Positions 44,235 to 53,170 of a stretch of 64,000 bases of DNA are shown one piece after another (the stretch's first letter is position 1; each line of letters starts with the position of its first letter). The notes beneath the pieces were generated by a model, which did not search any database, was not told the origin of the DNA, and worked only from the letters and a program-made list of their open reading frames with translations. A program made the translations under genes and the position numbers. Location: assembly GCF_037201805.1 (NCBI RefSeq), contig NZ_CP147404.1:3330501-3394500 (forward strand), given 5' to 3'. Origin of the DNA: Bacillus sp. FJAT-52991. GTDB lineage: Bacteria > Bacillota > Bacilli > Bacillales > Domibacillaceae.

Positions 44235-44573
44235 TTATTCATCTTTATTATCAGCATCTTTCATATCGTTTTGATCTTCTATCGGATCTTCTACTGGTGT
44301 ATTGTTATCTTTCGTCATATCCCCGTCACCTGGTACATTCTTATCTTCTGATTCTGGATAATGCTCATTGTTCATTTCCTCGTTGACATCTTCTTTCACG
44401 TTATTATTGTCATTCACATCATTATTGTCATTCACGTCATTATTATCCTTGACGTTGTCTTCATCATTCACCTGGTTATCGTTGTTTGGCGGCTCATTGT
44501 CAGTGGCACATCCAACTAGCATCATGGCGATTAAAGCCGCTCCTCCCAGCAATTGCAACAGTTTCTTGTACAT
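44235..44573 (-). CDS. Asn/Asp-rich lipoprotein
   Basis: A 112-residue precursor. The signal peptide ends in the lipobox LVGC (cysteine at about residue 22), so the mature protein is lipid-anchored. The mature part is highly acidic and low-complexity, with NDNNDV repeats coded by 18-bp tandem units (44403-44456). AAGGGAGC lies seven bases before the ATG at 44573, so the frame's upstream ATG (44594) is not used. Function unknown; such tails may bind cations or be spacer-like. Confidence 0.8.
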   Translation of the reverse strand: MYKKLLQLLGGAALIAMMLVGCATDNEPPNNDNQVNDEDNVKDNNDVNDNNDVNDNNNVKEDVNEEMNNEHYPESEDKNVPGDGDMTKDNNTPVEDPIEDQNDMKDADNKDE

Positions 44574-44643
44574 AGTAAAAGCTCCCTTCTTCATTTTTCA
44601 ATATCTGTAAGTAGCTTTTCCACCTTTTCGAAAAATATTCACA

Positions 44644-44673
44644 AAAAAACAAGTAGCAATAAGCTACTTGTTT
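44644..44673 (-). terminator. Terminator of the mbl-flh-fabZ region (after fabZ)
   Basis: AAACAAGTAGC and AGCTACTTGTTT pair around AATA, with an A-run to the left. Confidence 0.85.
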
Positions 44674-44674
44674 C

Positions 44675-45097
44675 TTATTTCAATGCAAATGTAATTTCTG
44701 CTTCACAAGCTAATTCGCCATTAACTGTCGCAACCGCTTTTCCTTTGCCGATCACTCCGCGGAAACGAAGCATTTCCACTTCTAATCGAAGCTGATCGCC
44801 TGGACGGACTTGACGTTTAAAGCGGCACTGATCAATACCAGCTAAAAAGCCGAGCTTTCCACGATTCTCTTCTTTAATTAACATCGCAATAGCCCCTACT
44901 TGAGCTAATGCTTCCACGATTAATACGCCAGGCATCACCGGGTAATCAGGAAAGTGACCGTTAAAAAATTCTTCATTTGCTGTTACATTTTTAATACCGA
45001 CCGCTCGTTTTCCTTCTTCTACTTCAAGAACTTGATCAACGAGTAAAAACGGATAGCGATGCGGAATGATTTCTTTAATTTGCTGAATGTCTAACAT
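44675..45097 (-). CDS. fabZ: 3-hydroxyacyl-ACP dehydratase FabZ
   Basis: A 140-residue hot-dog-fold enzyme (B. subtilis 141). Catalytic His lies in [15 protein letters not shown] and the Glu in VEALAQVGA. It dehydrates 3-hydroxyacyl-ACP in fatty acid elongation. The GTG at 45109 opening the longest frame lies inside the ribosome site AAGGTGGG, so the ATG at 45097 ([17 protein letters not shown]) is the start. Confidence 0.95.
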   Translation of the reverse strand: MLDIQQIKEIIPHRYPFLLVDQVLEVEEGKRAVGIKNVTANEEFFNGHFPDYPVMPGVLIVEALAQVGAIAMLIKEENRGKLGFLAGIDQCRFKRQVRPGDQLRLEVEMLRFRGVIGKGKAVATVNGELACEAEITFALK

Positions 45098-45110
45098 ACT
45101 GTTTCCCACC

Positions 45111-45317
45111 TTAAAAAAAGCTCTGATATAAAACTTCCACTAAATGGATCCACGTTTGGGGATCAAATACTTCGATTGGATTTCCTTTACCAATCACACT
45201 GTAGCCAATTAATGCTCCAATGGTCGCGGTTATCCACAAAAAAAACATAGTCACGATAAAACGTCCAAAAGGCGTTAACTGTGTTTTTGTTTGCGTTGTT
45301 TTCTTTTGTTCAGACAA
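45111..45317 (-). CDS. EpuA-like small membrane protein
   Basis: A 68-residue protein with a basic N-terminus ([12 protein letters not shown]) and one hydrophobic span (about 22-45). It is the EpuA/DUF-type protein often annotated as an RNA polymerase beta accessory, commonly found between flhP and fabZ in Bacillus. TTG codons at 45326 and 45317 are possible starts; the GAGAGG site favours 45317. Function unclear. Confidence 0.75.
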   Translation of the reverse strand: MSEQKKTTQTKTQLTPFGRFIVTMFFLWITATIGALIGYSVIGKGNPIEVFDPQTWIHLVEVLYQSFF

Positions 45318-45332
45318 TACATCCAATCCTCT

Positions 45333-46145
45333 CTAGCGTAAGCCGTTGATAAGTCCCATCATTTGGTCAGCTAGCGAAATAGAGCGAGATTGGAACTGGT
45401 AAGCGCGTTGGACGTTTGTTAAATCAACCATTTCCTTCCCCATATCAACATTTGATTTTTCTAATGTGCTTTGCTGCAAGGCAATAGCCCCGCGGTCAGC
45501 ATTCGTTAAATTTTGCAAAATTTGTTCTTCCGGAACAGCTGGATTATCTGGAAGCGCCAATAAATTCGACCCTTTTTGTTCTAGGAACTGAGGCTTGTTG
45601 ATCGTCACAACCCCTAAGTTAAAGGTTTGACCACCTGCGCGAAGGCGGCCACCCGCTTCTAACGTGATCGGTCCATTGTTCGGATTAAAGGTGATCGTCT
45701 GATTATTTTCATCTAATACCGGTCGTCCTTCACTCGTCACTAGCATCACTTCATTTGCATTGACAGGTGTAAGCGAAAAAGAACCATCACGTGTATAATG
45801 CACTTTGCCCTGCCCATTTTCTTGTACAAGCACTTTAAAAAATTGCTTTTCTTTAGAAAATGCAAAGTCAAGTGAACGTCCCGTCTGTTGTAAGTTCCCT
45901 TGTGTTCCGACCATTTGAGACTGAGCAAGCTTAGCCCCTGTTCCGACACGAATACCATTTGGCGTTAATCGGCCGATGTCATTTTGATGCATGTTATTGA
46001 CATTTTGATTGATTAATTCAGTGAAAGTAGCTTCACGTCTCTTATAGCCATTTGTATCGACATTGCTAATATTATGGCTAATAATATCTAGTTTTTTCTG
46101 TAATTCACTTAACGTATTAACAGATGTAATGATTGTCTGATTCAT
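45333..46145 (-). CDS. flhP: Flagellar rod/hook-basal body protein FlhP
   Basis: A 270-residue FlgG-family protein. The N-terminal rod signature is seen as ISHNISNVDTNGYKRREA and the C-terminal FlgG_C as VDLTNVQRAYQFQSRSI. It forms part of the distal rod. Located 17 bases behind flhO, and together downstream of mbl as in B. subtilis, outside the main fla/che cluster. Confidence 0.93.
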   Translation of the reverse strand: MNQTIITSVNTLSELQKKLDIISHNISNVDTNGYKRREATFTELINQNVNNMHQNDIGRLTPNGIRVGTGAKLAQSQMVGTQGNLQQTGRSLDFAFSKEKQFFKVLVQENGQGKVHYTRDGSFSLTPVNANEVMLVTSEGRPVLDENNQTITFNPNNGPITLEAGGRLRAGGQTFNLGVVTINKPQFLEQKGSNLLALPDNPAVPEEQILQNLTNADRGAIALQQSTLEKSNVDMGKEMVDLTNVQRAYQFQSRSISLADQMMGLINGLR

Positions 46146-46162
46146 ACAGGTTCCTCCCGAGG

Positions 46163-46999
46163 TTAGTTCACTCGGCCTATTTCATTGGCGGCCTTTTCCA
46201 TACTGCGGTCGTAAGCAGTTAACACCTTCTGATTCGCTTCAAACGAACGGTAGGCGGTCATCATATCCGTCATCGTGCGAGCAGCATCTGTGTTCGATCC
46301 CTCTAAAAATCCTTGCTGTAAGCGGAATTGAATATTATTTTGTGTATAAGCATTAGGAAGTTCACCATTCTCTAAACGAAACAATCCATCCCCCTGTTTA
46401 ATTAAAAGGTTAGGATTTTCAGCGTATCCAAGCCCGATTTGACCAACAGGCTGTCCATCTTGCATAATCTGTCCATCTTCTGTAATAGCGATTTCATCAG
46501 AAGTAAGCTGGATACGGTTTCCTTGAGGATCGAGAACATATAAGCCGCTTGCTGTTGTTAAATACCCATCTGCATCTTGTGTAAAGTTTCCATTACGGGT
46601 GTAGCGCGCTTGCCCATCTGCCCCTTGAACCGTATAAAAAACCATTCCTGCCTGACCCGTCTCTTCATTGACCGGCATATTCACATCCAGTATAGCAACA
46701 TCCGTCTTCAATCCTGTTTCCCGTAAGTCTCCCTGCATAAACAACGGCTGGGTCTCTTGCATATACACACCCGTTCCAAGCGCTCCAATAGGTTGCATAT
46801 TCTTGAAGTTTGACCGCTTTTTTGTCGGTACCGTTGATTGGTCTATTCGCTGTAATAGCATTTCAGGGAATGCCCGCATAGACGATTGATCGGCCTTGTA
46901 ACCCGGTGTATTCGCATTAGACATATTATTCGTTAACATTTCCGTGCGACGCTGTTGAGCAAGCATTCCAGAAGCAGCTGTATAAAAACCACGAAACAT
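46163..46999 (-). CDS. flhO: Flagellar rod/hook-basal body protein FlhO
   Basis: A 278-residue FlgF/FlgG-type protein with the start FRGFYTAASGMLAQQRR, the rod motif LTNNMSNANTPGYKADQ and the C-terminal AARTMTDMMTAYRSFEAN. It is paralogous to flhP and forms the rod with it. Confidence 0.93.
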   Translation of the reverse strand: MFRGFYTAASGMLAQQRRTEMLTNNMSNANTPGYKADQSSMRAFPEMLLQRIDQSTVPTKKRSNFKNMQPIGALGTGVYMQETQPLFMQGDLRETGLKTDVAILDVNMPVNEETGQAGMVFYTVQGADGQARYTRNGNFTQDADGYLTTASGLYVLDPQGNRIQLTSDEIAITEDGQIMQDGQPVGQIGLGYAENPNLLIKQGDGLFRLENGELPNAYTQNNIQFRLQQGFLEGSNTDAARTMTDMMTAYRSFEANQKVLTAYDRSMEKAANEIGRVN

Positions 47000-47097
47000 T
47001 TTTCCACCTCAATTATCTTTACATGATTCCTCTATTATATCATCATTCAGGCGAAACAATAAAATAATCTACGAGGAAGTCAGTTAATTTTTCACAC

Positions 47098-47127
47098 AAA
47101 AAAACGAGATGGTTCATCCATCTCGTT
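47098..47127 (-). terminator. Terminator of mbl
   Basis: AAAACGAGATGG and CCATCTCGTT pair around TTCAT with an A-run on the left, 15 bases past the stop. Confidence 0.88.
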
Positions 47128-47141
47128 CCTAGCTGTTAAGT

Positions 47142-48143
47142 TTAGATTAATTTCTTCTTAGAGATTTTGTCCATGTTTTCAAGCATAATGCCCGTACCAA
47201 TCGCCACACAGTCCATCGGATTATCCGCTACTAATACAGGTACCTTTAACTCTTCCGCAAGAAGGACGTCAAGACCATGAAGAAGAGCTCCTCCACCAGT
47301 TAAAATGACCCCACGGTCGATAATATCGGCTGATAGTTCTGGCGGTGTTTGTTCTAGTACATCTTTGGCAGCTTGTACAATGACGGCAATCGACTCTCTT
47401 AATGCCAATTCAATTTCTTTCGAATAAACAGTTAACACACGCGGAAGTCCAGAAACCATGTCACGGCCGCGAATTTCCATTTCCTCATTGCGGCTGCCTT
47501 GATATACAGTAGCAATATTCTTTTTAATCTCTTCCGCTGTTCTTTCCCCGATTAACAACTTATACTCTTTCTTAATATAGTTGAGAATTTCCATATCAAA
47601 ATTGTCACCAGCCATTTTAATAGAGGCAGACGTTACGATCGATCCCATTGATAATACAGCGACGTCTGTCGTTCCGCCACCGATATCTACTACCATGTTT
47701 CCGCTCGGTTGGAAAATGTCCATGCCCGCGCCAACCGCTGCTATTTTTGGTTCTTCTTCTAAATAAACTGTTTTACCACCGCTTTTTTCGGCTGCTTCAC
47801 GAATCGCTTTTTGCTCCACGCTCGTAATATTTGTTGGACAGCAAATTAAGATGCGCGGCTTTGACATAAGCCCCTTCACATTTAATTTATTCATAAAGTG
47901 CTTAAGCATCGCTTCTGTAATATCAAAATCAGCAATCACGCCATCCTTCAATGGACGAATCGCAACAATATTTCCTGGCGTTCTTCCAACCATTCGATGT
48001 GCTTCTTCCCCTACGGCAAGTACTCTATTTGTCGTTTTATCAATGGCTACGACTGACGGCTCATTTAATACGATTCCTTGCCCCTTCATATGAATCAAAA
48101 CATTTGCTGTTCCCAAATCAATGCCAATATCTTTTGCAATCAT
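47142..48143 (-). CDS. mbl: Actin-like rod-shape protein Mbl
   Basis: 333 residues, the same length as B. subtilis Mbl. Actin/HSP70-fold signatures are DLGTANVLIH (phosphate 1), VDIGGGTTDVAVLS (phosphate 2) and the adenosine motif LTGGGALLHGLD. It forms membrane-attached filaments that direct lateral wall synthesis. Location next to spoIIID and flhO/P is the classic Bacillus arrangement and separates it from MreB. Confidence 0.95.
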   Translation of the reverse strand: MIAKDIGIDLGTANVLIHMKGQGIVLNEPSVVAIDKTTNRVLAVGEEAHRMVGRTPGNIVAIRPLKDGVIADFDITEAMLKHFMNKLNVKGLMSKPRILICCPTNITSVEQKAIREAAEKSGGKTVYLEEEPKIAAVGAGMDIFQPSGNMVVDIGGGTTDVAVLSMGSIVTSASIKMAGDNFDMEILNYIKKEYKLLIGERTAEEIKKNIATVYQGSRNEEMEIRGRDMVSGLPRVLTVYSKEIELALRESIAVIVQAAKDVLEQTPPELSADIIDRGVILTGGGALLHGLDVLLAEELKVPVLVADNPMDCVAIGTGIMLENMDKISKKKLI

Positions 48144-48364
48144 TCAGATAGTCCCCTTTTCCTCAAAACTTTTTAATTTATTTTGCTGTTATGAATATGT
48201 CAATTATCACACGATACAAGTTTTAGTTTCCCAATTTTTTATTTTAGCACATTTTGACCAAAATTGAGGGCAATTTGTAAATTTTTTATGTCATGAAAAC
48301 GACTTATCCAGCGTGGAGACCTAGTCAATTAGACTTGTTCAACATTTCACAACAGCATACATCA

Positions 48365-48394
48365 AAAAATCCGCCAGTAGTGGCAGATTTATTT
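48365..48394 (-). terminator. Terminator of spoIIID
   Basis: AAATCCGCCA and TGGCAGATTT pair around GTAG with an A6 run on the left, 24 bases past the stop. Confidence 0.8.
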
Positions 48395-48417
48395 TCCTGC
48401 AAATATACGAAGTTCTC

Positions 48418-48678
48418 TCATTGAACCGCTTCTTCTTTGGCATACTTCCTCTTCGTTGCTTCTCCGCCGCGAAGGTGCCGAATCGACTTGTGATATTCGA
48501 GAATAGATTTCACACGCTGAGCCAATTCTGGATGAACCTCTGGCAATCGCTCGGTTAAGTCTTTATGAACTGTACTTTTTGACACACCAAATTCTTTGGC
48601 AATCACTCGCACTGTTTTTTTCGTCTCCACGATATACTCTCCGATCTTGATTGTTCTCTCCTTGATGTAATCGTGCAC
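48418..48678 (-). CDS. spoIIID: Mother-cell sporulation regulator SpoIIID
   Basis: An 86-residue DNA-binding protein (93 in B. subtilis). The helix-turn-helix is VIAKEFGVSKSTVHKDLTE, and the conserved HKSIRHLRGGEATK lies near the C-terminus. The start is the GTG at 48678 (HDYIKERTIKIGEYIVET follows), with GGAGG eight bases before it. A longer in-frame ORF from 48789 exists but has no good ribosome site. It acts after engulfment, switching sigma-E genes on or off. Confidence 0.95.
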   Translation of the reverse strand: MHDYIKERTIKIGEYIVETKKTVRVIAKEFGVSKSTVHKDLTERLPEVHPELAQRVKSILEYHKSIRHLRGGEATKRKYAKEEAVQ

Positions 48679-48879
48679 ACCGCTCGCCTCCCTCATTGGA
48701 TGTGAGACATGTGAAATGAGACTCGCTTTCTCTTGAATGTAATCATATTGATCCGTATGTGGCACCTCACACGGAACTTTGTTCGGCAACTAGTCTGCTC
48801 TGATTGCTAATAGGTATTTTTTCGTCTAACGATCCCTCACCTCAAACAATCCCTTTTTCTTTGTACAGGTATTATTAAC

Positions 48880-48907
48880 ACTATATGATATGTTTTCCAA
48901 AATATGC
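48880..48907 (-). promoter_or_regulatory. Sigma-E type promoter of spoIIID with a 200-base leader
   Basis: On the minus strand GCATATT (48901-48907) and CATATAGT (48880-48887) are 13 bases apart. This matches the sigma-E pattern KMATATT-N13/15-CATACANT in all but one informative -10 base. The transcript leader would be about 195 bases. spoIIID is known to be sigma-E dependent. Confidence 0.65.
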
Positions 48908-48958
48908 TCAGGAAAGTGGTTTAGATTTTGGAGAGATGTAGGGTGTAATAGGGGAGAG

Positions 48959-49085
48959 GACTGATTAGGGGGGTAAGGGGGGCTGATTTTTGGCGGGTAG
49001 CGACTAATTTCCCCTTTTTGCCGACTGATTTGAGCGATTTACCGACTAATTTCTCCTCTTTACCGACTGATCTTGCTCGTGAACA
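48959..49085 (+). repeat. Array 6 of the 21-bp GACTGATT repeat family
   Basis: Cores start at 48959, 48981, 49002, 49023, 49044 and 49065; steps are 22 then 21 throughout. GACTGATT and GACTAATT alternate. It lies between the spoIIID upstream region and the spoIIQ terminator; no real gene is present in 48679-49170, though repeat-derived ORFs appear. Confidence 0.88.
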
Positions 49086-49170
49086 GCGGACAGGAGGCAT
49101 CAGAACCCACGATTTTGTTGGAAATCCGACTTGCATGATCATTTCCAACAATCATTGTCATAAGCATACG

Positions 49171-49197
49171 AAAAGCAGCCCATTATGAGCTGCTTTT
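49171..49197 (-). terminator. Terminator of spoIIQ
   Basis: AAAAGCAGC and GCTGCTTTT pair around nine bases; the right arm overlaps the stop codon. Confidence 0.8.
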
Positions 49198-49989
49198 ATC
49201 TTTTAATTGTTCATTTCCGCTATCTGGGTTTTCTGTTCCTTTTGTTTCATCCGTCGCTTCTGTATCGTTCATTTCCGACGTTGTTTTTTGATCTTTCGTT
49301 TCTGCTTCTTCGATGGCTGATAGTGGTTTACCGAAGAAATTTTGCGGGTTTAAAGCCATTTGGTCTTTTCGCACTTCAAAATGAACGTGGATGCCTGCTT
49401 GTTCGTTGAATAGGCTTTTTCCTGCTTTGGCGATAACGTCGCCTTGGGAAACAGTGTCACCTTCTGCTACTTTCATGTCTTTCACAGATTGATAAGTTGT
49501 GACAATTCCATCCGCATGCTCAATTTCAATGACATTACCAAGCAAGGAATCTTCCATTACTTTTGTGACTTTACCGCTTAAAGCTGCGACAACTTCAAAT
49601 GTTTGATCTTTTTTCATGCCAAACGCGATGCCTGTATTCGGCTGATACGTATTATTGTAGATCACCAGAGAAGCTTCTTGTTCTTTTTCAGATGCATTCT
49701 CTTCGTAAAAGCCCGTCTTGATAACTGCTTTGTCAGCATTCTTCACTGGCTTAATCATTTCTTCTACAGTAGAATTCACTTCTTCCGCCGGCTGATCAAA
49801 TTCTCCTTCGTTAAAAATATTTTCTTGCGTCTCAAACCCTTGCTCCTTGTCTACTCCAGCCATTTGGTACCAGATAATCCCTGAAATTAATAGTGCGGCA
49901 CTCATTAAGTAGACAGCTGGAAATACCCAACGCTTCTTGAAAAATTGCTGAATTTTTTGGGGGATTGGCTTCTTTTCTCCCTTTCTCAT
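49183..49989 (-). CDS. spoIIQ: Forespore engulfment protein SpoIIQ
   Basis: A 268-residue protein with a membrane helix (about 25-45) and a degenerate LytM/M23 domain (about 115-235). HVHFEVR is retained but the first metal motif reads PNTGIAFGM, lacking the His, so it is probably not an active peptidase, as in B. subtilis. It forms the SpoIIQ-SpoIIIAH channel across the engulfing membranes. The start is the ATG at 49989 (MRKGEKKPIPQK), six bases after GAGGTG. A long Glu/Thr-rich tail follows. Confidence 0.93.
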   Translation of the reverse strand: MRKGEKKPIPQKIQQFFKKRWVFPAVYLMSAALLISGIIWYQMAGVDKEQGFETQENIFNEGEFDQPAEEVNSTVEEMIKPVKNADKAVIKTGFYEENASEKEQEASLVIYNNTYQPNTGIAFGMKKDQTFEVVAALSGKVTKVMEDSLLGNVIEIEHADGIVTTYQSVKDMKVAEGDTVSQGDVIAKAGKSLFNEQAGIHVHFEVRKDQMALNPQNFFGKPLSAIEEAETKDQKTTSEMNDTEATDETKGTENPDSGNEQLKDKSSS

Positions 49990-50007
49990 GTTCATCACCT
50001 CAACAAC

Positions 50008-50037
50008 CAGTGTGAACAGATTCCTACAAAACTATAC
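50008..50037 (-). promoter_or_regulatory. Sigma-F type promoter of spoIIQ
   Basis: On the minus strand GTATA (50033-50037) and GTTCACACTG (50008-50017) are 15 bases apart. This matches sigma-F GYATA-N15-GGnnAnAnTr with one mismatch. It lies 18 bases before the start codon. spoIIQ is a known sigma-F gene. Confidence 0.75.
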
Positions 50038-50150
50038 ATCGTCATTTGGAAATTTTTTATTTTTCCTCAAAACGTAAAAAAAATGCCACAAAACTTAAAA
50101 AAGTTCAAAATAAAACATGATAAAATTGTTTATAAAAGGTGGTGATACGT

Positions 50151-50585
50151 ATGAAAATGATAGCAAGAGGCTTGTCCACAATAGCCCCTTTCGTTTATAT
50201 AATCGCTGTTTGGATCATGTCTAGTTTGCCTCATGATGCCATCCTCTCGCTCCCACAAAACCAACTAGACCGTTTGTTTAAAGAATCTCTTCATTTAATT
50301 GAATTTGCCGTGTTATATGGATTGATGGTCAATGCTTTGTTAGCCAACAGTCGGTTTACGAGCGCGACGAATTTAGCGGCTGCTCTCATCGCTTGCTTCT
50401 ACGGGCTCATTGATGAAATTCACCAAGCGTTTATTCTGTATCGCTCCGCCTCCGTCATTGACGCCATTAAAGATGTGACAGGGGTACTTATTTGCTACTT
50501 ACTCGTTAACTATAAATATTTTCAACAACCCTCTAGCCGAATTCATCGATGGATGCACAAATTCAGCCATTGGGTAAGCTCTTAA
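50151..50585 (+). CDS. VanZ-like family membrane protein
   Basis: A 144-residue protein with three to four hydrophobic helices and the VanZ motif KESLHLIEFAVLYGLM plus LIDEIHQAFI. AAAAGGTGGTG precedes the ATG at 50151. Divergent from spoIIQ. VanZ-like proteins are of unclear function here. Confidence 0.85.
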   Translation: MKMIARGLSTIAPFVYIIAVWIMSSLPHDAILSLPQNQLDRLFKESLHLIEFAVLYGLMVNALLANSRFTSATNLAAALIACFYGLIDEIHQAFILYRSASVIDAIKDVTGVLICYLLVNYKYFQQPSSRIHRWMHKFSHWVSS

Positions 50586-50586
50586 C

Positions 50587-50626
50587 ACTCCTTGTTGTCT
50601 GCTAGGCAATAAGGAGTTATTTTTTT
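50587..50626 (+). terminator. Terminator between the VanZ-like gene and spoIID
   Basis: AACACTCCTTGTTG and CAATAAGGAGTTATTTTTT pair with some mismatches after the stop codon; may serve both convergent genes. Confidence 0.75.
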
Positions 50627-51639
50627 ACAGTCATTATTTCGTTTACATATTGATCGACTTTATCTATCTTTATTTTTTGATAGTAATGATGAATAATTTG
50701 TTGGTGATTTTTCCCTTCCTTCGCCATGCCATTTGCTCCATACTGACTCATACCCACGCCATGGCCATAACCTTTCGTTGAAATAATCACCTCATCATCT
50801 TTCACTATCCAGCTAAAATCAGAGGAAGGCAATTGAAGTTTTTCCCGTACTTCTCTGCCGGAAAGCTCCTTGTTACCAATTTTCACTTTCGCAATCCGCT
50901 GTCCTGACGTTCGTTCCATAATCGTTCCTGCTTCCTGACCTTCGTTAATAGAGACACCAAGCTTACGTTCAAATTCACTAAGGGGTAATTGTAATTGCGT
51001 GCGATATTTGGGCGAGTGTTCATCCCACGGACTCTTCACACTTTTTAAATAAGGAAGCGGTTGACCCCAATAGTCCTCAGAATTTTCCGTGTACCCGTTG
51101 CTTGTTGAGAAAAAAGAAGCGGTAATGGGCGCTCCATCGTGAGTGATAATTTCTCCCTTTGTTTCTTTCACAGCTTCATTAATCTTTTTCCATTTCCACG
51201 AAAAGTCGTTGCCCCATATCTTTTTCAGCTCATCTTTCGTTTTAAACACTTGATGATTGACCGTGTCGGTTACATGGGCTTGGCCTTTGCTCACTGTTTT
51301 TCCATTCGTCATATGCTTAATAATAAATGTTCTTGCCGTTAACGCTTGTGCCTTGAGAGCCTCTTTTTCAAACTCTGCAGGCATCTCAGCAGCAACCACG
51401 CCTGCAACATATTGTTCTAGTGGGAAGTTCTCTATTTGTTGGCTTTTTGAACGAAATACGGCCACTTCTACCGCAGGTTCTTCAGCAGGGGCATTCGGTG
51501 TCGTCTTGTTCGTCTCTTTCATCGCAACCTCCTCTTCTTCTTTAGGAGAAAAGGTGAGGACAAGCAAGGAAGGAATGACGATGGCTGTAAAGAATAGAGC
51601 AGCAATAATAAACCATAAAGAGTGGCGCTGTTTTTCCAT
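50617..51639 (-). CDS. spoIID: Stage II sporulation lytic transglycosylase SpoIID
   Basis: A 340-residue membrane-anchored protein (343 in B. subtilis) with one N-terminal helix (about 10-32). The SpoIID domain shows FPLEQYVAGVVAAEMP with its catalytic-position Glu and GYGHGVGMSQYGANGMA. It degrades septal peptidoglycan during engulfment with SpoIIM and SpoIIP. GGAGG nine bases before the ATG at 51639 sets the start; the longer frame from 51660 is not used. Confidence 0.95.
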   Translation of the reverse strand: MEKQRHSLWFIIAALFFTAIVIPSLLVLTFSPKEEEEVAMKETNKTTPNAPAEEPAVEVAVFRSKSQQIENFPLEQYVAGVVAAEMPAEFEKEALKAQALTARTFIIKHMTNGKTVSKGQAHVTDTVNHQVFKTKDELKKIWGNDFSWKWKKINEAVKETKGEIITHDGAPITASFFSTSNGYTENSEDYWGQPLPYLKSVKSPWDEHSPKYRTQLQLPLSEFERKLGVSINEGQEAGTIMERTSGQRIAKVKIGNKELSGREVREKLQLPSSDFSWIVKDDEVIISTKGYGHGVGMSQYGANGMAKEGKNHQQIIHHYYQKIKIDKVDQYVNEIMTVKK

Positions 51640-51685
51640 TAATCCGAGGCCTCCATCCATAAATTGAGCAAACGGCTCAATAGTA

Positions 51686-51714
51686 TAAATATGGTTAGTA
51701 ATGAAGGATTATCC
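51686..51714 (-). promoter_or_regulatory. Candidate sigma-E promoter of spoIID
   Basis: GGATAAT (51708-51714) and CATATTTA (51686-51693) are 14 bases apart on the minus strand, a partial sigma-E match. Downstream, ATTGAGC/GCTCAAT (51663-51681) forms a small hairpin in the leader. Confidence 0.4.
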
Positions 51715-51795
51715 CGAAAAAATATTCCTTTTTTATGAATAAAAACGAGGTGTTCCGTATAATAATATCAATAGTATTAAAACTTATACCAAAAT

Positions 51796-51832
51796 AAAAA
51801 AGCCTAACTCCTTATAAGGAATTAGACTCTTC
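51796..51832 (-). terminator. Terminator of murA
   Basis: AAAAAAGCCTAACTCCTT pairs with AAGGAATTAGACTCTT with few mismatches, just past the stop. Confidence 0.8.
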
Positions 51833-51839
51833 ATCATCA

Positions 51840-53141
51840 TTAAGCGTTAATATCCGTCACGACTTTTTCAGCCACTGTTTCTTCTTCGCTCACACGTGTA
51901 ATATCTGCACCAAGTGCCGCCAATTTGCCATGGAAGTTTACATATCCACGATCTAAATGCTTCAACTCAGTTACACGAGTATAGCCATCTCCAATTAATC
52001 CAGCTACGATTAAAGCCGCGGCCGCACGAAGATCCGTTGCAGCTACTTCTGCTCCTTGAATTGTCGCAGGTCCATTGATCACAACGGAACGACCTTCGAT
52101 TTTAATATTAGCATTCATGCGACGGAATTCCTCTACATGCATAAAACGGTTTTCAAATACTGTTTCTGTAATCATGCTTGTGCCTTCCGCTTTCAATGCT
52201 AATGCCATCATTTGCGACTGCATATCTGTCGGGAAGCCTGGATGAGGCATCGTCTTAATATCGACTGCTTTTAGTTTTTCAGGTCCAATAATACGAAGTC
52301 CTTCTGCTTCTTCAATCACTTGCACTCCCATTTCTTTCATCTTAGCAATTAAAGAAGACATATGTTCAGGAACAGCATTTTGAATAAGTACGTTTCCGCC
52401 TGTAATCGCTGCAGCTGTCATAAATGTGCCTGCTTCAATGCGGTCAGGAATAATCGCGTGGTCTGCCCCATGAAGTTCTTCCACACCTTCAATACGAATC
52501 GTTCCTGTACCAGCACCGATCACTTTTGCACCCATTTTATTTAACAAGTTCGCTAAATCAACAATTTCCGGTTCCTTTGCACAGTTCTCAAGCACTGTTG
52601 TACCTTCCGCTAATGCAGCAGCCATCAAAATATTTTCGGTTGCTCCTACACTTGGGAAATCTAAATAAATTTTAGCACCTTTTAATCGCTTGCTCACTTC
52701 TGCTTCAATGAAACCATTTTCCACACGAACGACAGCACCCATTGCTTCAAATCCTTTTAAATGCTGATCAATTGGACGTGAACCAATCGCACAGCCTCCA
52801 GGAAGCGCTACACGAGCTTTACCCGTACGCGCTAACAATGAACCCATGACTAGTACAGACGCTCTCATTTTGCGTACATATTCAAAAGGCGCCTCAACGA
52901 ATAATTCATCAGATGCATCAACAACTACTGTATTGTTTTCAAATGATACATGACAATTTAAATGGCGTAAAACTTCATTTATTGTATATACATCAGAGAG
53001 AGTCGGTACATCCCGAATCACACTCTTTCCTTTACTAGCTAATAAGGTAGCGGCGATTACTGGTAGAACTGAATTTTTTGCACCTTCTACTTTCACAGTT
53101 CCACTTAACTTTTGTCCGCCGCGGACGATAATTTTATCCAA
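51840..53141 (-). CDS. murA: UDP-N-acetylglucosamine 1-carboxyvinyltransferase MurA
   Basis: A 433-residue EPSP-synthase-fold enzyme catalysing the first committed step of peptidoglycan synthesis. Catalytic Cys117 is in [18 protein letters not shown]; Lys22 and Asn23 lie in EGAKNSVLP. It is the MurAA type by neighbourhood (ywmB, spoIID). GGAGGGG six bases before the TTG at 53141 sets the start ([12 protein letters not shown]). Confidence 0.96.
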   Translation of the reverse strand: MDKIIVRGGQKLSGTVKVEGAKNSVLPVIAATLLASKGKSVIRDVPTLSDVYTINEVLRHLNCHVSFENNTVVVDASDELFVEAPFEYVRKMRASVLVMGSLLARTGKARVALPGGCAIGSRPIDQHLKGFEAMGAVVRVENGFIEAEVSKRLKGAKIYLDFPSVGATENILMAAALAEGTTVLENCAKEPEIVDLANLLNKMGAKVIGAGTGTIRIEGVEELHGADHAIIPDRIEAGTFMTAAAITGGNVLIQNAVPEHMSSLIAKMKEMGVQVIEEAEGLRIIGPEKLKAVDIKTMPHPGFPTDMQSQMMALALKAEGTSMITETVFENRFMHVEEFRRMNANIKIEGRSVVINGPATIQGAEVAATDLRAAAALIVAGLIGDGYTRVTELKHLDRGYVNFHGKLAALGADITRVSEEETVAEKVVTDINA

Positions 53142-53170
53142 GGTATTCCCCTCCGCGTCCAATTTATATA

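Noticed and set aside
48921..49151. ORF with repeated SVGK-like heptads upstream of spoIIQ
   Set aside because: Same artefact, produced by array 6.
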